NCBI RefSeq assembly: GCF_003202205.1
Contig: NZ_PDOG01000002.1
Span: 346,966 to 410,965 of the forward strand
DNA: 64,000 nucleotides
Direction: 5' to 3'
Origin: Halomonas sp. LBP4
GTDB taxonomy: Bacteria > Pseudomonadota > Gammaproteobacteria > Pseudomonadales > Halomonadaceae
Shown: positions 25,071-32,238 of the stretch, piece by piece
Numbering within the stretch: position 1 is the first letter of the stretch
Layout: every line of letters starts with the position of its first letter
Translations under genes and position numbers: made by a program
The notes under the pieces: model-generated
Databases searched by the model: none
What the model was told of the DNA's origin: nothing
What the model saw: only the letters and a program-made list of their open reading frames with translations

Positions 25071-25097
25071 GGCATCGAGGCTTTTCGCCTCGATGCC
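25071..25097. terminator. Perfect 11-bp stem-loop after the catabolic operon
   Basis: GGCATCGAGGC (25071-25081) and GCCTCGATGCC (25087-25097) pair perfectly around TTTTC. It sits between the GntR stop (25011, plus) and the desaturase-like gene stop (25120, minus), so it can serve both strands. No U-tract follows. Confidence 0.55.
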
Positions 25098-25119
25098 ACT
25101 CACGCCCATGCCTACACCC

Positions 25120-25950
25120 TTAAAGGCGATTACGCTTCACTTGCCGGTGAGGGCTCAAGAAGGGCTGGACCAGCATGCGGTCCAGCCTGAGGTCTCGCAC
25201 TTCCCTGAAGTCCTCGATGCCAATCGTCATGCCGAGATGGCCAGCGGCAGGCTGGTCTCGGTAGGTGCCGAATAACCGATCCCACCAAGGCAAGTTGAAG
25301 CCGAAGTTGCTGTCGGTTTCCCGGCGGACGATGGAGTGGTGGACACGGTGCATGTCCGGTGTCACCACGAGAAGGCGCAGCAGGCGGTCTAACCTGGCAG
25401 GCAGACGGACATTGCCATGGTTGAACATGGAGGTAGCGTTGAGCACGACCTCGAAGAGCAGCACCGCCAACGCCGGTGCTCCCAGCAGGGCCACCACGGC
25501 GAGCTTGATGCCCATTGAGATCATTATCTCCAGGGGGTGGAAGCGCAGGCCCGTGGTGACATCGAATTCCAAGTCTGCATGGTGCATGCGATGCAGGCGC
25601 CATAGCCAGGGAACGGCATGGAACAGCCGGTGCTGGAAATAGATGGCTAGATCCAGCACGACAACCGAGGCCAACACCGCCAGCCATACAGGAGCCGCGA
25701 CCAGGTTGAAAAGACCCCAGCCTTGTTCGGCGGCGATCCAGGCGGCGCCGACGGCGGCAAGGGGAAACACCAGACGGACCGCCAAGGTATCCAGCGCGAC
25801 GATCAACAGGTTGCCTGGCCAGCGTTTTCGGCGAGGCACGTGTTGGGGTCGGCGCGAGGCAGCGACCTCCCAGAGGGCCATGGCCAGCAGGACGAAGGCG
25901 AACACGGCGCCCCGAAGCAGCGGCTCATGGGTCAAGAGCGTGTCACTCAT
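25120..25950 (-). CDS. Sterol desaturase/fatty acid hydroxylase family membrane protein
   Basis: 276 residues with several hydrophobic helices. The diiron histidine boxes are HRLFH, HRMHH, and HRVHH in TPDMHRVHHSIV, with a further His in MFNHGNV. The end FGFNLPWWDRLFGTYRDQP is typical. These integral membrane oxygenases hydroxylate or desaturate lipids using O2. The partner redox system is not local. It shares its strand with the ArsR-rhodanese gene, 14 bp upstream, and is probably co-transcribed. Confidence 0.88.
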   Translation of the reverse strand: MSDTLLTHEPLLRGAVFAFVLLAMALWEVAASRRPQHVPRRKRWPGNLLIVALDTLAVRLVFPLAAVGAAWIAAEQGWGLFNLVAAPVWLAVLASVVVLDLAIYFQHRLFHAVPWLWRLHRMHHADLEFDVTTGLRFHPLEIMISMGIKLAVVALLGAPALAVLLFEVVLNATSMFNHGNVRLPARLDRLLRLLVVTPDMHRVHHSIVRRETDSNFGFNLPWWDRLFGTYRDQPAAGHLGMTIGIEDFREVRDLRLDRMLVQPFLSPHRQVKRNRL

Positions 25951-25964
25951 GGCGGTGCCTCAGG

Positions 25965-26630
25965 TCACGTCACGGGCAGGCCGGCCGCTTTCCACTCCGG
26001 ATAGCCTTCCTCGAAGCGCCTGACGCGATAGCCGAGTTGCCGCAGGCGTTGGACGGCCTCGTGCGACAGGGCGCAGTAGGGCCCACGGCAGTAGGCGACG
26101 ATTTCCCTGTCCTGGGGCAGCTTGTCCAGCATGTCTTCCAGCTGTGCCAGAGGGATGTTGATCGCCTCGGGCAGGTGGCCGGCCTCAAACTCCTCCTCGG
26201 GACGCACGTCCAGCAGCGCGACCTTGCCGCTTTCCAGCCCGACCAGTAGCTCGTCCCGGGATACTGCCTCCAGGGCCCCCTCAGCATCGTCGTCGGCGAA
26301 TAGCCGACTCACCAGACGCTCCATCTCGGCCAGGTTGGTCTCGGCGACTTGCCTGAGCAGTCCCGTCAGGGTGACGATGCGCTCATCGGTCAGGTGGTAG
26401 ATCATCTGCTTGCCGGAACGATTGGCGGTCACGAGCCCCGCACGCCGCAGCTGCTGGAGATGCTGGGAAGCATTGCCTACCGTGAGGCCGGCGGTGCTGG
26501 CCAGCGTCTCCACCGCGGCACCGCCCTGGGCCAGACGCTCCAGCAGTGCCAGGCGATGGCCGTTACCCAGGGCGCGGGCGACCTGGGCCAGGGTATCGAG
26601 AAGTTGATGTTGCGACGTCATCGGGTTCAT
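25965..26630 (-). CDS. ArsR-type HTH fused to a rhodanese domain
   Basis: About 221 residues from the ATG at 26630 (or 26621). The N-terminal ArsR HTH is ALGNGHRLALLERLAQGG, then GNASQHLQQLRRAGLV. The C-terminal rhodanese domain runs from about residue 115 (LLDVRPEEEFEAGHLPEAIN) with the active-site loop YCRGPYCALSHEA, where the first Cys is catalytic. A sulfur-responsive repressor is the natural reading. It faces a DsrE-family stub (26740, plus) across a 9-bp inverted repeat, suggesting it once controlled a DsrE/sulfurtransferase gene. Confidence 0.88.
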   Translation of the reverse strand: MNPMTSQHQLLDTLAQVARALGNGHRLALLERLAQGGAAVETLASTAGLTVGNASQHLQQLRRAGLVTANRSGKQMIYHLTDERIVTLTGLLRQVAETNLAEMERLVSRLFADDDAEGALEAVSRDELLVGLESGKVALLDVRPEEEFEAGHLPEAINIPLAQLEDMLDKLPQDREIVAYCRGPYCALSHEAVQRLRQLGYRVRRFEEGYPEWKAAGLPVT

Positions 26631-26695
26631 CTCTGAGGGTCGGAAGCGGGATGAAGCGGTGTATTTTGCCGCTTGACAGGAGGTTGCGGCCAATA

Positions 26696-26725
26696 CCATC
26701 ATTCTATCATTTTATTGAATGATGG
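26696..26725. promoter_or_regulatory. 9-bp perfect inverted repeat (probable ArsR-rhodanese operator)
   Basis: CCATCATTC (26696-26704) and GAATGATGG (26717-26725) form a perfect 9-bp inverted repeat with a 12-bp AT-rich centre. It lies between the ArsR-rhodanese gene (minus) and the DsrE stub (plus). Spacing and symmetry fit ArsR operators; binding is inferred. Confidence 0.6.
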
Positions 26726-26739
26726 CAAGAATCCACGCC

Positions 26740-26874
26740 ATGCAGACCCTCCTCATCATCAACGATCCCCTCTACGGCACCGAAAGGCTCTACAACGGCT
26801 TGCGTCTCGCTCACGCCCTGCTGAAGCGGGATGGCGAGGTGACGGTCGGGTCCTGGTGTTCTGAACCGATCTGA
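26740..26874 (+). pseudogene. DsrE-family sulfurtransferase, N-terminal stub
   Basis: From the ATG at 26740: MQTLLIINDPLYGTERLYNG then LRLAHALLKRDGEVTV, the conserved N-terminus of DsrE/DsrF-like proteins (IxNDPPYGTERxYNxLRLA). After about 36 codons homology ends and the frame stops at 26874; the Cys-bearing remainder (~80 residues) is missing. The break is followed by pieces of other genes. Confidence 0.75.
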
Positions 26875-26906
26875 ACCGACCCACTCGCCGCAGGAGACAA
26901 GATTCC

Positions 26907-27107
26907 ATGGAGCCGGCTCGCCACCTGGCGGCCCAAGTGCGGGGACTGACCATCGTGTCCGTTGATGGCATGGGGCGCGTGTCGGCCGAGGCCGTGCATT
27001 GGTCTCGGTCATGCTGGCCAACAACGAGGTGGGCACGCTCCAGCCCATTGCCGAGATCGCCACGCAACTGAGCGGCAGCGGCGTGCTGCTGCATACCGAT
27101 GCCGCCC
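26907..27107 (+). pseudogene. Cysteine desulfurase (NifS/IscS-like) internal fragment, frameshifted
   Basis: The first part (26907-26995) reads [20 protein letters not shown], then [11 protein letters not shown]. After a shift of frame and a small deletion the second part (about 26999-27107) reads [20 protein letters not shown] and ends GVLLHTDAA. This is the mid-region of class V aminotransferase-type cysteine desulfurases, around the Asn/Glu of NNEVGT and the PLP-ring His/Asp of HTDAA. N- and C-terminal parts, including the PLP Lys, are gone. Confidence 0.75.
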
Positions 27108-27214
27108 ACGAGGCGGGTTATTTCGACCAGGCGCACTTCATCCACGACTTCAAGGCGGTGACCGGCATCACCCCGGACGATTATCTCAGGCATGTGGGGC
27201 GCCGCTACGGGTAG
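27108..27214 (+). pseudogene. AraC-family regulator, C-terminal fragment fused in frame to the desulfurase piece
   Basis: Directly after HTDAA the same frame continues [19 protein letters not shown], then [15 protein letters not shown] and a stop. This is the second HTH of AraC/XylS regulators ([24 protein letters not shown]). The open frame 26999-27214 is therefore an accidental chimera of a desulfurase piece and an AraC tail, not one protein family. Confidence 0.75.
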
Positions 27215-27235
27215 CGGCGGCCCCCAGCGCGGTGC

Positions 27236-27967
27236 TCAGCCATAGGTCGGCCGCTGCGGCCAGCCCGGCGGCGAGTCCTCGAAGTCCTCCTGCCGGCCGT
27301 AGGGCGTGGTGTCGAGCAGGGCGTAGGCGTCGGTGAGGCTCTCGCAGCCCCGGGCGTAGGTCGAATAGCTGTGGAAGAGCTCCTCGCCCAGACGGAAGAA
27401 GACGCTCAGCCCGTGGCACTCGCCGCTCATGAAGTGGGGCTCGCCGGTGCGCGCCTCGAGTTCCTCCCGGCTGCGGTAGTTGTACTCGGGCGGCGCGACG
27501 GACGCGTCGAGGGTGACGTGGAAGTCGTAGTTGAAGTCGCTGTCGAGCGACGACACCCAGGGCCAGTGCCAACTCTGCTCGGCCTGGTAGGCCTCGAGCT
27601 TGGCCAGCGGTGCCCGGGAGACCAGTGCGAAGCTGGTATCGCGCTCATGGAGCAGCGATAGGTCCCCCAGGGCGTTGACGAACCCCGTGCAGCCGCTGCA
27701 GCCCTTCTCCCACTCCGGAGCGAACATGAAGTGGTAGACGATGAGCTGACGCCGCCCCTCGAACAGGTCGAGCAGGCGGGTCTTGCCGGCCGGGCCGTCG
27801 AAGACGTAGGCCTTGTCGAGCTTCACCATCGGTAGCCGCCGGCGTGCGGCATTCACCGCGTCCCTCTGGTGCGTCAGGGCCTTCTCCTCGGCGAGCAGGG
27901 CCTTGCGGGCGGTCAGCCAGGCGTCGCGGGTGACGATGGGGGGATGGGGCGGGTCGTGTTCGTGCAT
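27236..27967 (-). CDS. DUF899 family (thioredoxin-fold) protein, copy 2
   Basis: 243 residues. It has [37 protein letters not shown], then [18 protein letters not shown] (CxxC), [22 protein letters not shown], and a final [19 protein letters not shown]. Start at 27967 behind GGGAG. It overlaps or abuts the VOC gene upstream (27991), and both should be read from the ECF42-type promoter at 28456-28482. Biochemical role unknown. Confidence 0.87.
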   Translation of the reverse strand: MHEHDPPHPPIVTRDAWLTARKALLAEEKALTHQRDAVNAARRRLPMVKLDKAYVFDGPAGKTRLLDLFEGRRQLIVYHFMFAPEWEKGCSGCTGFVNALGDLSLLHERDTSFALVSRAPLAKLEAYQAEQSWHWPWVSSLDSDFNYDFHVTLDASVAPPEYNYRSREELEARTGEPHFMSGECHGLSVFFRLGEELFHSYSTYARGCESLTDAYALLDTTPYGRQEDFEDSPPGWPQRPTYG

Positions 27968-27990
27968 GGCGGTGTCTCCCGAAGGGGTCA

Positions 27991-28422
27991 TCACGGCGCC
28001 TCCTCCCGTTCGCAGTTGATCATCCAGGACACGCCGAAGCGGTCGACCAGCATGCCGAAACGCAGGGCCCAGAAGGTCTCCTCCAGAGGCATCACGACGC
28101 TGCCGTTGTCGGCCAGGGCGGGAAAGATCCGCTCGGCCTCTTCGGGGGTGTCGACGCTGATCGAGACATGGGCACCCTTGATGCCTTCATAGGGGGCGGG
28201 GCATGCCGGGGTGGTGTCGGAGCCCATCAGGACCTGCCCGTCGACCACCAGCCGGGCGTGCATGATCTTGTCGAGATGCTCCGGCGGCACGTCCTGGGCG
28301 CACTCCTCTGGCGCCTCCGAGTAGGGGTGCAGCGCGACGATCTCGCCGCCGAGGCAGCGCTGGTAGAACTCGAAGGCGGCGCGGCAGTCGCCGTTGAAGA
28401 TGAGGTAGGTGTTCAGCAGCAT
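27991..28422 (-). CDS. VOC/PhnB-like protein
   Basis: 143 residues from the ATG at 28422 (GGAGG nine bases upstream). It has [20 protein letters not shown], then [35 protein letters not shown], and a final [18 protein letters not shown]. This is the PhnB/3-demethylubiquinone-methyltransferase-like VOC branch. It is the intact counterpart of the broken gene at 8168-8469. First gene after an ECF42-type promoter. Confidence 0.87.
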   Translation of the reverse strand: MLLNTYLIFNGDCRAAFEFYQRCLGGEIVALHPYSEAPEECAQDVPPEHLDKIMHARLVVDGQVLMGSDTTPACPAPYEGIKGAHVSISVDTPEEAERIFPALADNGSVVMPLEETFWALRFGMLVDRFGVSWMINCEREEAP

Positions 28423-28455
28423 GAGGGATTCCTCCGTATCGATGTCCACTCCCTG

Positions 28456-28482
28456 GTCGAGCGAGGGCCCGTCGGTTCGACA
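28456..28482 (-). promoter_or_regulatory. ECF42-type promoter P3 (VOC-DUF899 pair)
   Basis: On the minus strand TGTCGA (28482-28477), 17 bp, CGAC (28459-28456). The -10 side lies 34 bp before the ATG of the VOC gene. The bases just before the -10 (CTCGCT) are the same as in P2 at 52083-52109. The architecture matches what is known for ECF42 sigma factors (-35 TGTCGA, -10 CG[A/T]C). Confidence 0.75.
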
Positions 28483-28491
28483 GGGCGCGCG

Positions 28492-29223
28492 TTATTTCGC
28501 CGCTGCGTATTCGTCGTGGCGTTTCACCCAGTCCATCAGGTTGTGGTGGGGGCCCGTCTCGTTGCGGCCCCGGGGCGTCATGTCGAGCAGCATGTAGGTG
28601 CTGTCGACGAGTTCGTCACCGCGCCCGTAGGTCGAGTAAGTGTGGAACACCTCGCCGTTGGCGTCCCGGTAGAACACGCTGAGGCCGGACAGGTCCTCGA
28701 TCGAGACGTTGGCCGTGGTGTAGTTGTAAGTGACCGCTCCCCGGGCGATCTCCTCGGGGGTGAACGAGACCTGGTAGTCGTAGTTGAAGGCGCTGCCGTG
28801 CGAGGAAACCCACTTCACCTGCCAGCCCATGCGCTTGCGGTAAGCCTCGATCTCGGCGAGCGGCGCCCGCGAGACCCGGACCAGGCTGACGTCATGGTGC
28901 TCGAGATGCACCCGCGTGCCTTCGATGTGGTCGGCCGCGAAGGAGCAGCCGATGCACCCCGCCCCCCAGCCGGGGCCGAACATGAAATGATGGACGATCA
29001 GCTGGCTGCGCCCGTCGAACAGCTCGGCGAGGGTCCTGCGGCCCTCGAGCGTATCGAAGGCATACTCCTTCTCGACTTTCACCCATGGCAGGGCGCGGCG
29101 CTTGGCGTTCAACTCGTCGCGCAGGCGGGTGAGCTCCTTCTCCCTGGCCAGCAGTGCCTTGCGGGCGACGAGCCATTCGTCGCGGGAGACGATGCCTGAG
29201 GGGGTGAGATCGTGCGGTGACAT
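28492..29223 (-). CDS. DUF899 family (thioredoxin-fold) protein, copy 3
   Basis: 243 residues. It has EKELTRLRDELNAKRRALP, WVKVEKEYAFDT, then FDGRSQLIVHHFMFGPGW, GCIGCSFAADHIEGT, SRAPLAEIEAYRKRMGW, FNYDYQVSFTPEEI, and a C-terminal NETGPHHNLMDWVKRHDEY that differs from copies 1 and 2. Start at 29223 behind AGGAGG. It has its own ECF42-type promoter at 29254-29280. Confidence 0.87.
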   Translation of the reverse strand: MSPHDLTPSGIVSRDEWLVARKALLAREKELTRLRDELNAKRRALPWVKVEKEYAFDTLEGRRTLAELFDGRSQLIVHHFMFGPGWGAGCIGCSFAADHIEGTRVHLEHHDVSLVRVSRAPLAEIEAYRKRMGWQVKWVSSHGSAFNYDYQVSFTPEEIARGAVTYNYTTANVSIEDLSGLSVFYRDANGEVFHTYSTYGRGDELVDSTYMLLDMTPRGRNETGPHHNLMDWVKRHDEYAAAK

Positions 29224-29253
29224 GACATGTCCTCCTGTGGCTTGCAGGAGAGA

Positions 29254-29280
29254 GTCGCTCGGGGCGAGGCGGAATCGACA
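29254..29280 (-). promoter_or_regulatory. ECF42-type promoter P4 (DUF899 copy 3)
   Basis: On the minus strand TGTCGA (29280-29275), 17 bp, CGAC (29257-29254), 31 bp before the start codon of DUF899 copy 3. The spacer length and both elements are identical to P1, P2 and P3. Confidence 0.75.
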
Positions 29281-29299
29281 CCTGCCAGCGGCCGCAAGG

Positions 29300-29377
29300 T
29301 CCCGGATTACAGCGAGCCGGCCAACTGGCACCGACGATGACGTAATCGACGGCCTGGTCGAAGGCTTGGTCGCTCAT
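29300..29377 (-). pseudogene. Flavoprotein N-terminal stub (Rossmann start) after betT
   Basis: Eighteen bases after the BetT stop an ATG at 29377, behind AGGGAG, opens MSDQAFDQAVDYVIVGA, the start of an FAD-binding Rossmann fold. The GxGxxG then fails: the DNA GCCAGTTGGCCGGCTCGCTG would give LAGSL in a shifted frame, so a one-base change plus truncation killed it. It may have been an FAD-dependent oxidoreductase or a choline-dehydrogenase-type partner of BetT. The P4 promoter now lies in its remains. Confidence 0.4.
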
Positions 29378-29394
29378 GGCATCGCTCCCTGGTG

Positions 29395-31473
29395 TCAGCG
29401 TCCCGGCGTGGTGGGATCGTCCGGCATGTTGGCTTCGGCGCCGGGCAGCTCCCGTTGGGAGTGCAGGAAGAACAGGTGCCGTTCGTACTGGTCGAGGATA
29501 TCGGCGATCAGCTGTTCCTGGGTGTAGCCATAGACGTCGTAGCCCTGGCCGCCCTCGCCGATGTGCACCTGCAGCCGGTAGTAATGGGTGCCGGCGCGCG
29601 TGTCGCGAATGGAGAAGGCGGGCATGGCGCACTGGTGGGGCCAGATCTGGTAGGTGAAGTCCGGCTCATCGCCGAGGCTCACGTTCAGGGCCAGGTGCTC
29701 GTGCTCGCCGCTGCCCTCGACGATCTCCACCGGGAAGCCCTTCTCGCTCAGCACCTCGCAGATCTCCTCCATGGCCGGCTTGCCCACGTCGGCGAGGAAA
29801 CGGCTGGCCTGCCCATGATTGGGGAAGCTGACGGCGCGGGCCAGGCGCTGGCGCCAGTTGCGAGCGGCACCCTCACCTGGCGCGGTACGGCCCGACAGGT
29901 GGCCGGCCATGCTGCCGCGGTGGCTGTCCTCCTTGAGGCCTTCCACCTTCAGGGCCTTGAACAGGCCCAGCATCATCAGGAACAGCACGAAGGCAAAGGG
30001 CAGGCCCATGATCACCACGGTGCTTTGCAGGGCGCCGAGGCCACCGGCCATCAGCAGGGCCAGGGTCAGTACCCCGATGACGGCGGCCCACAGGATGCGC
30101 ATCCAGGCCGGCGCGTCGTGGTTGGGGTCGGTGAGCACCGAGGTCAGGTTGGAGAGCACCAGGGAGCCGGAATCGCCCGAGGTCACGAAGAACACGATGG
30201 CCAGGAGGGTCGTCACTACCGTGGTCAGCCCGATCCAGGGATAGCTCTGCAGGAACAGGTAGATGGCCGAGCCCGGATTGTTCATGGCCTGCTCGCCGAA
30301 ATCGACGACGCCGGTGTCGTTCATCACCAGGTCGATGGCGCTGTTCCCCATGATCGACATCCACGCCATCATGAAGGACAGGGGCAGGATCAGGGTGCCG
30401 GCCACGAACTGGCGGATGGTGCGGCCGCGCGAGATGCGGGCCAGGAACAGTCCCACGAACGGCCCCCAGGCGATCCACCAGGCCCAGAAGAACACCGTCC
30501 AGGCATTCAGCCAGTCGGTGGGTGGATCGAAGGCATAGGTATTGAGCGACAGGGTGACGAAGCGGCCCAGGTAGTCACCGACGTTCAGCACCAGCGCATT
30601 GAGCAGGAACAGCGTCTTGCCGCTGAACAGGATGAACAGCATCAGCAGCAGCGCCAGCAGCATGTTGAACTCGGACAGCCGGCGGATGCCCTTGTCGACC
30701 CCGGTCACCGCCGAGATGGCGGAGAAGACCACGATCAGGATCGCCAGCGCCGCCTGGGTGACCGTGCTCTCCGGGATGCCGAACATGTAGTTGAGGCCGA
30801 AGTTGAGCTGGATGATGCCGATGCCCAGGCTGGTGGCGATGCCGAACACCGTGCCCAGCACCGCGGCGATATCCACGCCGTGGCCGATCGCGCCGCGGAT
30901 GCGATGGCCGAAGAGCGGGTAGAGCGCGGAGCGGATGGTCAGCGGCAGGCCGTGGCGGTAGCTGAAGAAGGCCAACGACATGCCCACCAGGGTGTAGATG
31001 CCCCAGCCCGACAGGCCCCAGTGCAGGAAGGTCAGCTCCATGGCATGGCGGGCGGCCGCGGCGGTGCCGGGGTCGCCTTCCGGCGGTGCGAGGAACTGGG
31101 TGACTGGTTCGGCGATGCAGAAGAACAGCAGGTCGATGCCGATGCCGGCCGAGAACAGCATGGCGGCCCAGGTGACCATATTGAAGTCGGGTGTGGAGTG
31201 GGCCGGGCCCAGCCTGAGCTTGCCGTAGCGCGACAGGCCAATACAGATGACGAATACCAGGTAGAGCACCACGGCAACGAAGTAGAACCAGCCGAAGCTG
31301 TCCGAAACCCAGGCCAGCACGGCGTTGATTACTGCGCCGGCCGGTTCCGTGAAGATCATGGCCCATAGCGCAAAGGCCACGATGCCGATGGCCGAACCGT
31401 AGAAGACCACCGGGTTGAGGCGGTCGCGCCGCTGCCCCGATGGCTCTCGTGAGGCGACGGGCTCGTTCGCCAT
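29395..31473 (-). CDS. betT: BCCT-family choline/betaine transporter, long BetT type
   Basis: 692 residues from the ATG at 31473, behind AAGGAGG. It has 12 transmembrane helices with the BCCT core block (WTVFFWAWWIAWGPFVGLFL) and the GIGIDLLFFCIAEP region. A C-terminal hydrophilic extension of about 170 residues follows (from LKEDSHRGSMAGHL), the mark of the long BetT form whose tail senses osmolality. It imports choline for glycine betaine synthesis. No betIBA genes are adjacent in the window; only a flavoprotein stub follows. Confidence 0.9.
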   Translation of the reverse strand: MANEPVASREPSGQRRDRLNPVVFYGSAIGIVAFALWAMIFTEPAGAVINAVLAWVSDSFGWFYFVAVVLYLVFVICIGLSRYGKLRLGPAHSTPDFNMVTWAAMLFSAGIGIDLLFFCIAEPVTQFLAPPEGDPGTAAAARHAMELTFLHWGLSGWGIYTLVGMSLAFFSYRHGLPLTIRSALYPLFGHRIRGAIGHGVDIAAVLGTVFGIATSLGIGIIQLNFGLNYMFGIPESTVTQAALAILIVVFSAISAVTGVDKGIRRLSEFNMLLALLLMLFILFSGKTLFLLNALVLNVGDYLGRFVTLSLNTYAFDPPTDWLNAWTVFFWAWWIAWGPFVGLFLARISRGRTIRQFVAGTLILPLSFMMAWMSIMGNSAIDLVMNDTGVVDFGEQAMNNPGSAIYLFLQSYPWIGLTTVVTTLLAIVFFVTSGDSGSLVLSNLTSVLTDPNHDAPAWMRILWAAVIGVLTLALLMAGGLGALQSTVVIMGLPFAFVLFLMMLGLFKALKVEGLKEDSHRGSMAGHLSGRTAPGEGAARNWRQRLARAVSFPNHGQASRFLADVGKPAMEEICEVLSEKGFPVEIVEGSGEHEHLALNVSLGDEPDFTYQIWPHQCAMPAFSIRDTRAGTHYYRLQVHIGEGGQGYDVYGYTQEQLIADILDQYERHLFFLHSQRELPGAEANMPDDPTTPGR

Positions 31474-31787
31474 CTTCCCCTCCTTCGGCATGGATCGGTG
31501 CCCGCCGACGTCATGTCGCGTCCCCGGACCCGCGACGTCCTTGCGCCTGCTGCCTGGGCAGGTAATGGCGACACCGAAGATGGCGCATCCTGTCGATATC
31601 GTGCCGCCAGGCGAGACCGGCAAGGGCGGCATGCCCTTTGTGGTATAGAGGGGGAGGCGCAGGCCTGTCCAGCGATCGACGGCGCCCCGAGTGGCGTTCG
31701 ACACGTCGCTGGGATGGGGCCCACGCCGCCACGAAAGGGGCCCTCCGGATCGAAGCACGGCAGGCCCCTGCGAAGGGCCCTGGCTCG
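31474..31787. other. Upstream region of betT without a gene
   Basis: 314 bp between betT and the rhodanese gene. I see no ORF with family resemblance. GGCCC-CTGCGAA-GGGCC near 31764-31780 is a short stem that could terminate the minus-strand rhodanese transcript. No recognisable BetI-type operator was found. Confidence 0.3.
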
Positions 31788-32114
31788 TCAGGCCGTGGCG
31801 ACGGGCAATTGGGCCTCCTCCCACTCCGCCTTGCCGCCCTTGAAGACGGCAACGTCGGTATAGCCCATGGCCTCGAGCTGGTTGGCCACCATGTCCGAGT
31901 TCTGGCAGGTCGCGCTGGCGCAGTACACCACGATCTCGGCATGCTTGTTTGGCAGCAACTCGGGCGCGCGCTGCTTGACCTGGTCGTGGTTGATATTGAC
32001 GGCATTCGGCAGGTGCCACTCCCGGAAATACTTCTCCGGCAGCGCCTCTACTAGGGTTGGGTGCTCCCGGCTTTCGAGGCGGGCGGCAAGCTCTTCACGG
32101 TGGATCGTCTTCAT
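31788..32114 (-). CDS. Single-domain rhodanese-like sulfurtransferase
   Basis: 108 residues from the ATG at 32114. It has LVEALPEKYFREWHLPNAVN, then the loop VVYCASATCQNSDMVANQLE with Cys at the catalytic position and a second Cys five residues on, and VFKGGKAEWEEAQLPV. It is cytosolic, with no signal peptide. It probably moves sulfane sulfur or senses redox. Divergent from a LysR gene that starts 125 bp away. Confidence 0.87.
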   Translation of the reverse strand: MKTIHREELAARLESREHPTLVEALPEKYFREWHLPNAVNINHDQVKQRAPELLPNKHAEIVVYCASATCQNSDMVANQLEAMGYTDVAVFKGGKAEWEEAQLPVATA

Positions 32115-32238
32115 GGTGGGACTCCAGGTGTCGGCGATGTGAATCCGTTGCCTCGGCAACGTGACGACCAGCGTAGGATTTGCGCATCGGCAATGAAATC
32201 GACAAAACTTGCATAGGATCATTGCAGAGTTGCAAGGC

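Noticed and set aside
26999..27214. The 71-codon frame taken as a real cysteine desulfurase-like protein
   Set aside because: Its two halves belong to different families (desulfurase middle, AraC tail) and neither is complete.
29392..31368. A 658-codon plus-strand open frame opposite betT
   Set aside because: His/Gln/Gly-rich shadow of a membrane-protein gene; no start signal or domain.
31677..31703. TCGACA at 31698 as an ECF42 promoter for betT
   Set aside because: The -10 position on the minus strand reads GTCG, not CG[A/T]C.
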